Source of the DNA: Physcomitrium patens
Taxonomy: Eukaryota; Streptophyta; Bryopsida; Funariales; Funariaceae
NCBI RefSeq assembly: GCF_000002425.4
Contig: NC_037253.1
Location: forward strand, 12,745,262-12,809,261
DNA length: 64,000 nucleotides
Direction of reading: 5' to 3'
Part shown: piece after piece, positions 11,641-21,764 of the stretch
Position numbering within the stretch: the stretch's first letter is position 1
Layout of the letters: each line of letters starts with the position of its first letter
Notes under the pieces: generated by a model
What the model was told of the DNA's origin: nothing
The model's input: only the letters and a program-made list of their open reading frames with translations
Database searches by the model: none
Position numbers and translations under genes: made by a program

Positions 11641-13120
11641 AATGGTTGAAGACATTGATGATGTCGGATTGAAATTCTATTTAATATCAAATCTCAATAG
11701 AGAAGACAAGCTATTTCTTGAAGAATCTTATGAAGGAGAATTATTGGATATTGGTCATTATTTGAATACCTTGACTAAGCAGGGGAATTGGTCTATAGAA
11801 AAATTCAAACAAATAAGAAAAAAAGCATATGGATTTTTACTTCGAGATGGATTCTTATGGAAGAGACCGAAGAAAGGAATTGGGAGGCCACAACGAGTGA
11901 TAGGCAAAAGGGAAGAAAAACTAAAATTATTAAAGGAGTTTCATGATAGTTTATAGGCAGGGCATAGAGGAATCTGGGCTACTTTTGCTAAACTCAAGGA
12001 ACGATATTGGTGGAAAAATATGTATCGAGATGTGCTCTCATTTGTAGAGTCATGTGAAATCTGTCAATCGTATTCTAATATCCGACATCGAGATGGTCTT
12101 CATCCTACGTATCCTCTGGCTATTCATTTTAAATGGGTTGTTGATTTGGTTATTATGCCGGTTGGGTTATGGCAGATGAGATATTTGGTTTTAGCTCGTG
12201 AAGATTTATCAAATCAAGTAGAAGGAAGAGCATTGAGGACAAAATCTACAGAGGAGATTTGTAGGTTTTTGCTTGAAGATGTCATTTGCCGTTACGGATG
12301 CGTAGGAAAAATCACTGCAGATCGTGGAGAATTAAATGCACAAGAAGATCGTAAGTTCTTTGAAAGATGTGGAGTTAAACTATCACTAACTACTGCTTAT
12401 AATCCAGAAGGGAATGCAAAAAGCGAACGTGGTCACCCACCGATTGTGAAAGCATTGGTTAAAGCTTGTAATGGAAAAGTTAAAGAGTGGCCACGGCTTT
12501 TGTCATTTGCATTATGGGCTGATCGAACAACACATAGCTTGGCGACAGGATATATGCCAGTAGAACTTATGACAGGTCAAAAACCAATTATGCCGATTGA
12601 AGAAAAGGTACTTACTTGGAGTATGCTACCATGGGAAGATGGATTGACAAGAGAAGAACTTCTGGCTATTAAGATTCTACAATTGAAGCAAAGAACGGAA
12701 GATGTCCAGATAGCATTGGAAAGGTTAAAAAGAGTAAGGTTACAAAACAAGGCGTGATTCGATAAGCAACATTGATTGAGACCAAAAGCAATTGAGGAAG
12801 GTGACTGGGTACTTGTTTATGACAATAGTCTGGATAATCAACATAGTACTTTGTAGAAATTCTCAAAACGTTGGTTTGGACCATATGTGGTAACAACTGT
12901 TCATGATAATGCGACTTACTCATTACGGGAGTTAGATGGTACAAAATTGAAAATACCAATTGCAAGGAAGCGAGTAAAAATATTTAAACGAAGACATGCA
13001 GAGATGAATATGGAAGACCTTAATGAAGGTATAGAGATTCCGCAACAAGAAGATGAAAGTGATTTGGATAATGAAGGTGACGAAGACGAACTGGACAAAG
13101 ACGTAGAGGATATATTCTGA
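11641..13120 (+). pseudogene. element 2 integrase
   Basis: It stays in the same frame as the RT. The zinc-binding module ends in CEICQSYSN (about 12053). The core has Asp in FKWVVDLVIMP, Asp in ITADRGELNA (12320-12322) and Glu in NAKSERGHPP (12425-12427), 35 codons later. The C-terminal part includes KRWFGPYVVTTVHDNATYSL, a GPY/F-type module, and an acidic tail. In-frame stops at 11954 (TAG), 12755 (TGA), about 12773 (TGA) and about 12854 (TAG) all fit single C:G to T:A changes from Trp or Arg codons. No chromodomain is seen. The enzyme would insert cDNA, leaving the 4-bp duplication observed around this copy. Confidence 0.88.
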
Positions 13121-13169
13121 AGCAAATAGCAATTGGGTAAATTGGTGCATATCGGAGGATGCACAGGTT

Positions 13170-13182
13170 CAGAGGGGGTGGA
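13170..13182 (+). other. element 2 polypurine tract
   Basis: The purine-rich CAGAGGGGGTGGA directly abuts the 3' LTR start TGTCG. It primes plus-strand cDNA synthesis in LTR elements. Confidence 0.8.
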
Positions 13183-14321
13183 TGTCGTGTTGTAACACGA
13201 GTATAAAGTGAAAATAAAAAGAAAGGGGAATTTTATTAATATTCAGTTACCTTGAATATTGGGAGCAACGACCAACTCCTGTACAAATACTGAGTGGCCA
13301 GGTTCAATCACCCTGTTACAGTCAGCCGAGGCATACTGAAATGCTCCGTTCAATTCCAGTAACAGGAGTTAGCAGGAAGATAAGAACCAATTCACACGAC
13401 GGGTTCGAAGAGCCAATTGGATCCAATTTCGAGAATCCAATCCGGGTCCTCTTACCCAATATGAGACCTGAATTGGCCGGGCAACCCAATGCAGACCCAA
13501 TTACGGGAACATCCAGGGAACGTTGTTTGCGGCAAATGGATCTCTTAAAGGTAAAAATGGAGGAGAAGGCCTTGATGATGTGAGCCAATTTTGGATCTAA
13601 GCTATGACGACGGGAGCCAATTTCGGATCCAAGACGGAAGATTGAAGGAATTCAAGAGGATAAGGTTAAGGGAAGAATAAGTTTGAAGGGGAATCGGGGG
13701 GAGAGGGGGGTTTTTTCAAGTTTTTGCAAGATTACTAGTTCGGTTTTCATTGGAGGTTTTTGAAGATCAAGGGGATTAGAGAGAAGAGCTTCATGCTTCG
13801 GGTCGGGGAAGGAAAGATATAGAATTTGGATTTTTCTTCTTCGTAGAGTTTTGGGAAGACTAAGGCAATCGCTGCTGAAGTCAGTATTGTAATGGTGAAT
13901 CGGGATTTTTAATGAAGTGGGTTTGAATACTCTTGACTGTTTTGTGAAATCGAGTTACATCTGTGATTGAAGGATTAAAAGGGTGTCTATAGGATTGAGT
14001 ATGCGGAGTGAATGAAATTTATTGGGTTAATCTAACAAGACAGTCAGTGGATACAAGATCGCAAGTACAAAGTGGTATTGAAGATTAACAGTTTGGGTTG
14101 TTCGGGGTTCTCTGTAATGTCTAGAGACCTACCGGCTGGGGCAAAAAGGACTTTGACAAGCAGTCGAAGAGCATCCGTATAGATTTACGATACATTGTTG
14201 CAGTCGTTTATATTCCAGCAGTCAAAACTGATAGACTGCTTGACTATCGGCGAATCTCCATACTACCTTCTATAGCCAGATGCCCGGCATGTTCTCAAGC
14301 AAGAAAGCACGTAATATGACA
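13183..14321 (+). repeat. element 2 3' LTR
   Basis: It is the partner of 6059-7198, begins TGTCGTGTTG and ends AATATGACA. Differences from the 5' LTR are almost only transitions in both directions, plus a small T-run length change. Confidence 0.93.
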
Positions 14322-14708
14322 ACGTTCCCTGAAACGGCACAGAGAACAGGACAGCCTGAAACAAAATCAAAACTCCATAATCGGAACCACATTGAGTCGC
14401 CCGACCAGTTTAGGTCTCATATTGGATAAGAGGACCCGGATTGGATTCTTAAAATTGGATTCAATTCGCTCTTCAAACTAGGCTCACCTATCGTGTGAAT
14501 TGGTCCTTTTCCTTCATGTTGACTCCCGTTATTGGAATCGAACGAAGCATTTCAGTATGCCCCGGCTGACTGTAACGAGGTGACTGAACCTAGCCTCTCA
14601 GTATTTGCACTGGAATTGGTGGTTGCTCCCAATATTCGAGGTAACTGAACATTAATAAAATTCCTCTTCCTTTATATTTTCATAGTATACTCGTGTTACA
14701 ACACGACA
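14322..14708 (-). repeat. old LTR of the element-2 family, reverse orientation, 5' part
   Basis: This is the continuation of 4948-6058 on the far side of element 2. It is a diverged reverse complement of the first 330-380 bp of the element 2 LTR and ends CGTGTTACAACACGACA, the reverse complement of the LTR start. The repeated ACGT at 14322-14325 is the element 2 target duplication, and ACGG at 14709-14712 that of the old LTR. Confidence 0.85.
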
Positions 14709-15400
14709 ACGGAAGCAACAACAACTCGATAACTAGATAGTGACTCAAACAACTTTGTGGTATGTCAATCAAGTACAGACGAATAATAGATTTGGTTGGA
14801 ATGGAAATCGAGCAAATAAACAAAACAAGAATTATTCCAATTTTCTAAACTTTGAATTTCACCAAGAAGGTGTATCCAATACTCACAGATTGGCGATGAA
14901 CCAACCAAGATACCATCAATATCTATCCCTGACGAAGCCAATGCCAGAGTCTACAGTAACAATGGGTCAATCAGGATCCTTTACTCATCCGACATGGAAC
15001 AGATCTAACCGTTATATACTAGTAGAGACACCCAATATCCCTGAAGGAGCTGGTAGGAGACCACTTCGTTGGTATTGTTATAGACAAATCGGACATTATG
15101 CAAGTGAATGTCCTAATCCAAGGGCTAGTGATGACTATGCTCCAATATGTGGAAATTGTAAGCAGTCTGGTCACACTTATTAGCAGTACAATGCGCCCTT
15201 TAATTATAATAATTGGGACCAGTAAATGCAAACAAGCCAATCGATGGAGGACAAAGGCCCTTTTCAACAAGACTCATCAGTACATCATGTCGAGGTGGTG
15301 AACACAGTGCTTACTAAAGGCCAACAAAAAGACAAGAATCGAATTCAAGACCTGGATGAACCAATCGAAGGAGAACAAGTAGCACCATCCATGGGGCTAA
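14709..15400 (+). pseudogene. element 1 gag, C-terminal part
   Basis: This continues the gag interrupted at 4943. It contains further zinc-knuckle remnants: WYCYRQIGHYASECPNP (about 15070-15118) and CGNCKQSGHTY (about 15148-15180), the second followed by a TAG and a lost final cysteine. Further stops follow at about 15224 and 15404. Multiple knuckles in one gag are seen in this gypsy lineage. The region is otherwise rich in Asn, Gln and Ser. Confidence 0.78.
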
Positions 15401-15417
15401 ACTAACCAATATCAGTA

Positions 15418-16386
15418 TTGAGACGTATCCCAATATTGAGACGTCAACAAACTGAGGAATCCAATTTGGTTCCACGTGCCAATTCACCGAGACTATCAAG
15501 AACGAACCCAACTGACCAACTACCAATACCTGTACATCCCAATAAAAGATCTTACGCATTAAATGAACCTTTAGTAGTAGAAAAGTTGGCGAAGTTATCA
15601 GCGATAATTCCAATCGCCAGGAAGGAATTCCTGTCGAACAAAGTAAAATCGAAACCAATGAAATGTAAAAGAGCATTGGAAATTACTCTCAATATGGAAC
15701 CCTACGACATTCTGAAGGATTTGGATGTTATTCAGCCTTCAATTACAATGAAGCAACTTTTGGCTATAGCACTACAATGTCCATCTACATTGAATTCAGC
15801 ATTAATACGACGAAGATCTTGCACTAAAGAAATTTATGAAGTTAGCTTGAACCTAGATCCGGGAGCACCAACAATCGATGTATCAATGGATGATGTTTTA
15901 ATTCTAGGGATACAAGTCGATGGTGGCTCCAGTGTGAATTTAATGAACACGGATACAATAGAGGACTTGGATCTAAAGCAATTGCTACCTACGACATTGG
16001 TCTTGCGAATGGCAGATCATAGTCGGGTAAAGCCAATGGAAATTTTACGAAATATTGCCACTGTAATTACGAGATTGACATACAAAATTGATTATATTGT
16101 ATTTTGATTACAGAGTTCTACGTTATTGTATTCCATTTTATTGGGCAGACCTTGGCTTTATCAAGCCAAAGCTAAGAACAATTGGGGCCGAGGCACATTG
16201 ACAATTGAAAAAGGCGAGGACCAGATTGTTCTACAGATGTACCAGATACAATATCATGGAGAATCTCAATTGCCAGAATTAGAATTTACATCGAACAACG
16301 AGAGTCAATCGATTAAGAAAGATGCTGATGCTATAGGTTCACTGCAATTTGAGGTAGGACAAAATACTTCAAGAACAAAGGTATGA
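15418..16386 (+). pseudogene. element 1 aspartic protease region
   Basis: A 229-codon stretch ends at 16107 and a second stretch of the same frame runs 16126-16386. The active-site motif GIQVDGGSSVNLMNTDTI lies near 15916-15970, and the companion motif LLGRPWLYQAKA near 16138. VDGGSSVN is the typical protease signature in many plant gypsy elements. The protease would process Gag-Pol. The TGA at 16105-16107 and later stops inactivate it. Confidence 0.82.
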
Positions 16387-16467
16387 GTCTATCAATGTGG
16401 AGGTCTCGGCGAATATTTACTGCATCAGGAGGATGCGACTAACTCAGATCATGCTATTACCAAATGG

Positions 16468-17027
16468 ATGAACAATTCCACAGTCAATAGAGTTAGCACA
16501 TTGGAACTAGATTTGGGTGGTTTTCATATGTCGAATAATACAAGATATTCAGATCAAGAGAAGACAATTAAATCAGAGATTGTTGAAGACCTTGTGTATC
16601 AATCCATTAATCTGGGCACCAACGAAACACCACAGCTAATTAAAATATATGCCGATATTATAGGTACAGAATTGGATGCATGAAAACAGTTTTTTGTCCA
16701 TCACAAATTTACCTTTGCATGGTCGTATGTGGATTTGAAAGGGATTCTAGTTGACGTGTGTGAGGACCAGATTATTTTGGAGGAGGGTATTACGCCAGTT
16801 CGTCAAAGACAATATCGGCTTAATCCAAAATATTTCCTTTTAGTGAAAGAAGAATTGGATAAACTTTTCGACGTGGATTTTATTTACCTTGTTCCACATA
16901 GTACATGGATGTCACCAATCGTGATGGTGTCAAAGATAAATGGAAAAATCAGAATATGTCAAGATTTTTGAAAGTTAAATGCGGCCACCTAGAAAGATTA
17001 CTTTCCATTACCTTTCACAGATAGTAT
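16468..17027 (+). pseudogene. element 1 reverse transcriptase, truncated N-terminal part
   Basis: It reads toward FAWSYVDLKGI, VRQRQYRLNPKY, KEELDKLFDVDFIY and MSPIVMVSKINGKIRICQDF, then after stops KLNAAT and DYFPLPFTDS. That is the usual gypsy RT start up to the PLPF motif. Beyond about 17027 no fingers-palm motifs follow; the catalytic aspartates, RNase H and integrase are all absent. The junction marks an internal deletion of roughly 2.5-3 kb compared with the family, so this copy cannot move by its own enzymes. Confidence 0.85.
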
Positions 17028-17201
17028 GGGTAACATATTATCATTATCATCAAGTAGTAAAAGAATAGGAGTGGAGCACCAATTAAAGTCATTCTGTGGT
17101 GTTGTTTTGGGTTGGCTAGAGTGCCATTTTCTTATATTTCTTGTGTTTTTGAGAGTAGTAGTTTTAGTTAAGCGTTAATAGTGAGGAGTCAGTCACAAGT
17201 A

Positions 17202-17388
17202 TCGATTGAAGATATTTCAGAATGGATGAGTCAGCAGCAACAACTGGAAGCTAAAGATGCCAAAATCTTCCAATTGGAAGCTCAAGTTTGAAAATTGGGA
17301 GCGTATAATGAAGATTTAATAGCTCAATTAAGGGCAAAGATTCAAGACAAGTCGAAGGAAGAAGATATAGTGTTGGAACAACACTAAA
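17202..17388 (+). pseudogene. element 1 downstream coiled-coil-like ORF (conserved tail ORF)
   Basis: After the pol deletion a short frame reads SIEDISEWMSQQQQLEAKDA, then IFQLEAQV, a TGA, and KLGAYNEDLIAQLRAKIQDK, ending at TAA near 17388, 137 bp before the 3' LTR. The spacing of Leu, Ile and charged residues suggests a heptad coiled coil. A related frame occupies the same place, between integrase and LTR, in the reversed copy at 38538-38930 (ESQVRELGLLNEDLTARL). No known gypsy domain is recognised. It may be a third ORF of the family or the C-terminal end of pol. The similarity of the two is seen directly; the function is unknown. Confidence 0.6.
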
Positions 17389-17427
17389 TGGCGCCAGCAC
17401 CAGAAATCAAAGAGATTGAACAATCCA

Positions 17428-17430
<3 letters not shown>

Positions 17431-17462
<32 letters not shown>
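17431..17462 (+). repeat. A32 homopolymer upstream of element 1 3' LTR
   Basis: Thirty-two consecutive A lie between the tail ORF and the polypurine tract. It could be slippage of an A-rich purine tract; the reversed relative at 37.8-40.3 kb lacks it. Confidence 0.9.
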
Positions 17463-17464
<2 letters not shown>

Positions 17465-17508
17465 TTGATTTTTGTTTATCAATACTGTGTTTGTGAGGAT
17501 ACTGCACA

Positions 17509-17524
17509 GATAGGAGTGAGGCTA
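17509..17524 (+). other. element 1 polypurine tract
   Basis: GATAGGAGTGAGGCTA immediately precedes the 3' LTR. The reversed relative has GATAGGAGTGGAAGTA at the equivalent position (complement of 38454-38469), so the motif is conserved. Confidence 0.75.
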
Positions 17525-18286
17525 TGTAGAATAGATATTAATTTTTTTTTAAAAGATATTAATAAAATATATTAATAGTCCATATAATAGAAAATTCAAG
17601 AGGACGGATGAGTGATTTAGTTCTTAAAAGCGATTAATTACAAAATTACGGTTAGAATCTAGAAAATCAGAGGAAAGTATATAAGAATTGTAGAAGTTAA
17701 TTAAGGTGCCATCGTTGTGATAGTTGTGAGCTGAGATAAGCTTGGTGCTACATCTTTTCTTTTATTTTTTATTTTCTTTGAATAAGAGGATTGAGAGTTT
17801 CTGAATATTGTAAAGTGAATTATGGAATGGAAATGCGATTGATATTATTTGAGAAGAAAAAAGATTGAATGCTGAAATTTGATTGTAATTCAGGAGAGAG
17901 AATGAGTCTGTGTTTGTGTGAAACACCGTAATGTGAATGGCAGTTTTGTGTGAAGAATTCCAGTGATTGGAATGAGGGTAATTGTGTGTTGAAAGCTCTG
18001 AGGGCACAGTATTACAGTTGGAGATTATGAGGGTGAATATATTGGTAGAAATAGCAGTTATTGGTATGACTGAATTGCTGTAAGGAAGAGATCGATAAGG
18101 TGAAGGAGGAGATTATAGTTTTCTTGTGTGTTCAGATATTAGAAATAGAGACAATACATTCAGGAGGTAATTGATTGTGTGACCTTAACGTGAACGCTTA
18201 AGCAACTAGTCATTCTCCATGTTCGAATCCCCATATATGGATTTATTTTCATTAGATTAATTTGGAATAAGTAAAACGAGCAATCA
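17525..18286 (+). repeat. element 1 3' LTR
   Basis: It is the 762-bp partner of 2458-3219. Near its 3' end TGTTCGAATCC (18220-18230) resembles a tRNA B box, but no tRNA can be folded around it. Confidence 0.92.
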
Positions 18287-18288
18287 CA

Positions 18289-19418
18289 TGTGTAAATTGA
18301 AGAAATCCTTGTATGGATTGAAACAATCACCAATAGCATGGTACCAACAAATTGACACCTTTTTTGTCAATGAAGGATTTGTGAGGAGTGAAGTTGATCA
18401 TTCATTGTACGTGATGCAATCTAGAGAGTTCTTGTTGATTGTAATCCTTTATCTTGATGATTTGATCATCTTGGCTAACAATATGGAAAATATGATTTGA
18501 ATAAAGGCCAAATTAGAGAAGGAATATGAGATGAGTGATTTGGGAGAGTTGCACTATTGCTTGGAAGTGGAATTTTTAAGAGATCGTGATAACAAGACCA
18601 TTACAATGAGCCAAACCAAGTACATTGAAGAAGTATTGAAACGATTCAACATGGAGGAGTGCAAGCCTATTAGAACACCCTAGGAGGCAAATTTGAAGTT
18701 GATGAAGCTCACGGATGAGGACTTTGTATAAATTGAAGGTGAGATGCAAAGTGTTCTATACAAGACAGCAGTAGATTCACTCATGTATGCAATAGTAGCC
18801 ACAAGAGTGAATCTTGCATATAAGGTGAGTGTTGTAAGCCAACACATGTCTAAGGCTGGACCAATGCATTAGAAAATGCTAAAGAGGATATTGAAGTACT
18901 TAAAAGGTACAAAAGACTTCAAATTGTGCCTTGGTAGTAAGAATATTGACTTGCAAGGTTATTGTGATGCGGATTGAGCTTGAGATGCAAATGATAGAAG
19001 ATCCACAATAGGATATGTGTTCTTCATTGGAGTGGGAGCCACTTCATAGAATTGCAAGAGACAACCTATCATTACAAGATCAATGATGGAAGCAAAGTAC
19101 ATGGCAGCAAGTCATTGTGCAATAGAAGCATGTTGGATAAGACAACTCTTAGAAGACATTGGTCTAGTGCAATTAGAAGCAATTCTAATTATGTGTGACA
19201 ATCAAGAATGTCTTGTATTTGCCAAAAATCCAAAACACCACTCAAGGACCAAGCACATTGATGTTCAATATCATTTCATATGAGAGAAGATTGAAGATGG
19301 AATAATAGGTATGAAGTATTGTGCTACAAATGACATGCTTGTTGATGTGCTTACAAAGGCATTAGTGAAGGATAGATATCATGACTTGATTCAGAGATTA
19401 GGATTAAAAGCCTTTTGA
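18289..19418 (+). pseudogene. copia reverse transcriptase C-terminal part and RNase H
   Basis: This resumes the copia polyprotein exactly where 2457 broke off. It starts CKLKKSLYGLKQSPIAWYQQ, and the RT active site ILYLDDLIILANN (YLDD intact) lies near 18446-18485. RNase H and the connection follow with GYCDADWA, DRRSTIGYVFFIG, MEAKYMAASHCAIEACWIRQ, MCDNQECLVFAKNPKHHSRT and KHIDVQYHFI, ending at TGA 19416-19418. At least six in-frame stops (TGA, TAG, TAA) interrupt it. Together with the left part this is a full copia domain set in a dead copy. Confidence 0.92.
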
Positions 19419-19436
19419 ATATTAGCAAAGTGGGAG

Positions 19437-19935
19437 TGTTGAAGATCAGCAAGTACTTGCTTAGTTACAATCACATAGAGATTAAGCATAGTATGTTACT
19501 AATAGTAAAAAGGCAGCAAAGAGTTAAAGTAAGTTATTGTGGTGGCATCAAAGGTTTAGTTGGATGAAGTAAAAATGGATGTAATATCAAAAAGATGGAA
19601 GTTGCCTTGTTGGTGAGCAAACCACCACCTATAAGTAAAGAGTGTTGGAAGTAAGAATCATCTTTCTCTTTACTTCTTTTAGACTACAATCCTTACTGAT
19701 ACTAAGTGTTTGTAGTTTTTAGACTTCTTTTCTTCAATAAGATTCACTTTGTTGTTCCACAATCACATATTATGTACCACATTCAATAATACCAATCTTA
19801 AATTGTATATCATATGGTGTTGTATTACAATTGGATATTTTGGAGTATTGCATCTTAATTTATTCTCTCCTCCCTTCTCTCCTAGGGCCGTCTTAAGGCT
19901 TCAATAAATTGATCAAAATGGTGTTGATTTTAACA
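19437..19935 (+). repeat. copia 3' LTR (about 499 bp)
   Basis: It starts TGTTGAAGATC directly after the purine tract and is proposed to end at TTTTAACA. The imperfect terminal inverted repeat TGTTGAAGAT / ATTTTAACA supports the ends. The right boundary is inferred without a partner LTR. Confidence 0.7.
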
Positions 19936-20524
19936 TCCGCATAAAGATTATTTTAGTTAAATTTGCTATTATATTCTTTGTTTTGTTATTTTTTTCAAGT
20001 GATAGTCTCAAGACGATTTTTGACCTCTTTTATTTTTATTTAAGCAAGAAGGTAATTATATTGTGCAATATAGCACATGTAGCTCATGAAAAAGTATTCA
20101 CTGATATTGTACAAATTGCACTCTTGCCTAAAATAATATAACTTCTTGGTAAGTGTATTATAAACAATCTTTTTTAAATTAATCTCTTTGCTTTGTTTGG
20201 CCAATAGATAGATATCTACTATAATTTTGGACATGAAATTCACTTGTTTGGAAAAAAATACAAATGCAAGGACCCTACAAATACATGTGTATTTTTAGTG
20301 GGATTTAACAAAGCTTGATGGTGGTAGTAGTATTATATCCTTTGCTTATCTTGGTCTTTAAATTGAGAATGCTCATGTAATTTGAATGTAACCAATAACA
20401 ATTGGACCAATAGCTTACTACTTTGTAGAGCGTAAGTTCAAATATGGCATGGAGATATTTCACGTTTGATGAAATGTCTTGACTTTTTACGATGCTAAAA
20501 TATTATTTTTTGCTCAAATTATAG
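19936..20524. other. AT-rich sequence, nothing recognised
   Basis: About 590 bp between the copia LTR and the first 1.2-kb repeat. Short open frames here show no domain motif. It probably belongs to the disrupted host sequence or older debris. Confidence 0.6.
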
Positions 20525-21764
20525 TATCAAGATAGAAAAAGTTTGCCTCAAGAAAGCATAGGACTTTGGTTGTCATTAATTACTCAATCCAATCTTAAGA
20601 TAAGAAAGCACCAAATTTATATATAAAATTGATTCTATAGGGGCAATTACATCAATATATAAGCCCTAAGTATCCAAGAATATCTAAAATGTGATAAAAG
20701 TATTCTTAAATCTTATATATCCTTAAAAAAAAATTCCTCTAAACTTCAAGAAATCATATTTCACAATCAAATCATGCAAATAGATTCAAATTTTACATGA
20801 AGTAGTAATATACTTGAAACAACTATTGAAGCAAATTTTAATTGAAAATTTGTTACAAATCTTGAAATATCATCAAAATTCTAATAATAACTTCAAATCC
20901 TTATTTACATTCATCTCAATGAAAATTTCTTTATATCTCATAAATTAATTATTTAAATACTATAAAAAATAGTATGTAATTTTTTAGCCTAATAATTCAT
21001 AATTTTGGAAATTTTGAATTAAAAAAATTATCCAAAAATTTAAGATATGGCTCCAATCATTATTATTAACAAAATGATTTACTTACTACCTTTAAATTAC
21101 TTTTGCTGTTTTCAATTCTTTATAAATCCTTCATACAAAATTCAAATGTAATAATTCTTTTATAAAAGATGTAGGTCTTCAAATTGCTCTTGCAATTGTA
21201 TCTCTCGATCTCCAAAAGATATTGTAAAATCCCTTGTATCCTCAAAAGAATAATAATATATCTTAAAAGATCTCTTAACTTCAAATGGCTATAAATTCTT
21301 TATTCTAATTCCAAATCCTCTATATTTTATATAAAAATTATATTCTAAATTTTAAAACTTATAATCCTTACTTTTGATTCTCAAATTCTCTTTTTGAAGT
21401 TTCCAAAATCCTTATTATGGTTGTAGACAACTTATTGAAAGCCTATTAGTCATGATCTTTGACTAATAGGAATGAAGTCCTTCATCCCTTTCTTTCATCC
21501 TTCTAAATAAGCTTCTTAGTAGTTTGGATCTTCAACTTTGAATTTCAATCTTCTCTTAAAAATTTATATTAAATATTTAAATCCTATATAATTTAAATAC
21601 TATAATTAAAATAAGCAAACTTTAAAATAAATTTTCTTACATCAATTCTCTTTAAATTAACCTATTGACTATTTTAATATATATCAAGAATTATAAATAT
21701 ATTATATATTTTATTATTATTTTAATATTATATATTATATATTATAAATAATTACAATACAACA
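20525..21764 (+). repeat. 1.2-kb LTR-like repeat, copy R1
   Basis: It is clearly related along its whole length to R2 (23301-24529) in the same orientation and to the reverse complement of 29916-30778 (R3). Shared landmarks include AATTTGCC near the start, a CTTATATATCCTTAA block, ATGGCTCCAATC and a CTATTAGTCATG/CTATTGAGCATG block, and the end CAATACAACA. TG-like and CA ends and a length near 1.23 kb suggest a solo LTR or an LTR of a decayed gypsy element. It has no coding capacity. Confidence 0.7.

Larger units (their letters stand above)
6059..14321 (+). mobile_element. Ty3/gypsy element 2, nearly full length (8.26 kb)
   Basis: The layout is LTR-PBS-gag-PR-RT-RNaseH-IN-PPT-LTR with target duplication ACGT at 6055-6058 and 14322-14325. 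The LTRs are 1140 and 1139 bp; by eye they differ at about 25 positions (roughly 2%), all but one a transition. The gag start resembles a decayed copy at 29552, and LTR fragments occur at 28151 and 40666, so this is a multicopy family. It is inserted inside an LTR of its own family. Stops in gag and pol and a changed RT active site make it non-autonomous. No chromodomain is seen after integrase. Confidence 0.92.
4944..14712. repeat. 4-bp target duplication ACGG around the old reversed LTR
   Basis: ACGG at 4944-4947 and ACGG at 14709-14712 flank the reversed LTR. Removing the insertion and one ACGG restores continuity in the element 1 gag zinc-knuckle region, which supports the call. Confidence 0.75.
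2458..18286 (+). mobile_element. Ty3/gypsy element 1, inserted in copia RT and itself interrupted
   Basis: Both LTRs are 762 bp (2458-3219 and 17525-18286), begin TGTAGAATAG and end GCAATCA. Without the nested insertion 4948-14708, the element is about 6.1 kb. It keeps a primer binding site, gag, protease and only the N-terminal part of RT; the rest of RT, RNase H and integrase are missing, so it is a deletion derivative. A coiled-coil-like ORF follows the deletion point (17202-17388). The sampled LTR stretches differ by roughly 6-8%, mostly transitions, which makes it older than element 2. The flanks TGTAC (left) and CATGT (right) do not form a clean target duplication. Confidence 0.88.
18287..19935 (+). 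mobile_element. Ty1/copia retrotransposon, right part
   Basis: This is the continuation of 1-2457 after the element 1 insertion. It holds the RT C-terminal part, RNase H, a short polypurine stretch AAAGTGGGAG (19427-19436) and the 3' LTR (19437-19935). The matching 5' LTR is outside the window, so LTR divergence and target duplication cannot be read. Confidence 0.88.

Noticed and set aside
2453..18291. Target-site duplication for element 1
   Set aside because: Left TGTAC and right CATGT are not direct repeats; either mutated or the exact LTR ends are off by a base or two.
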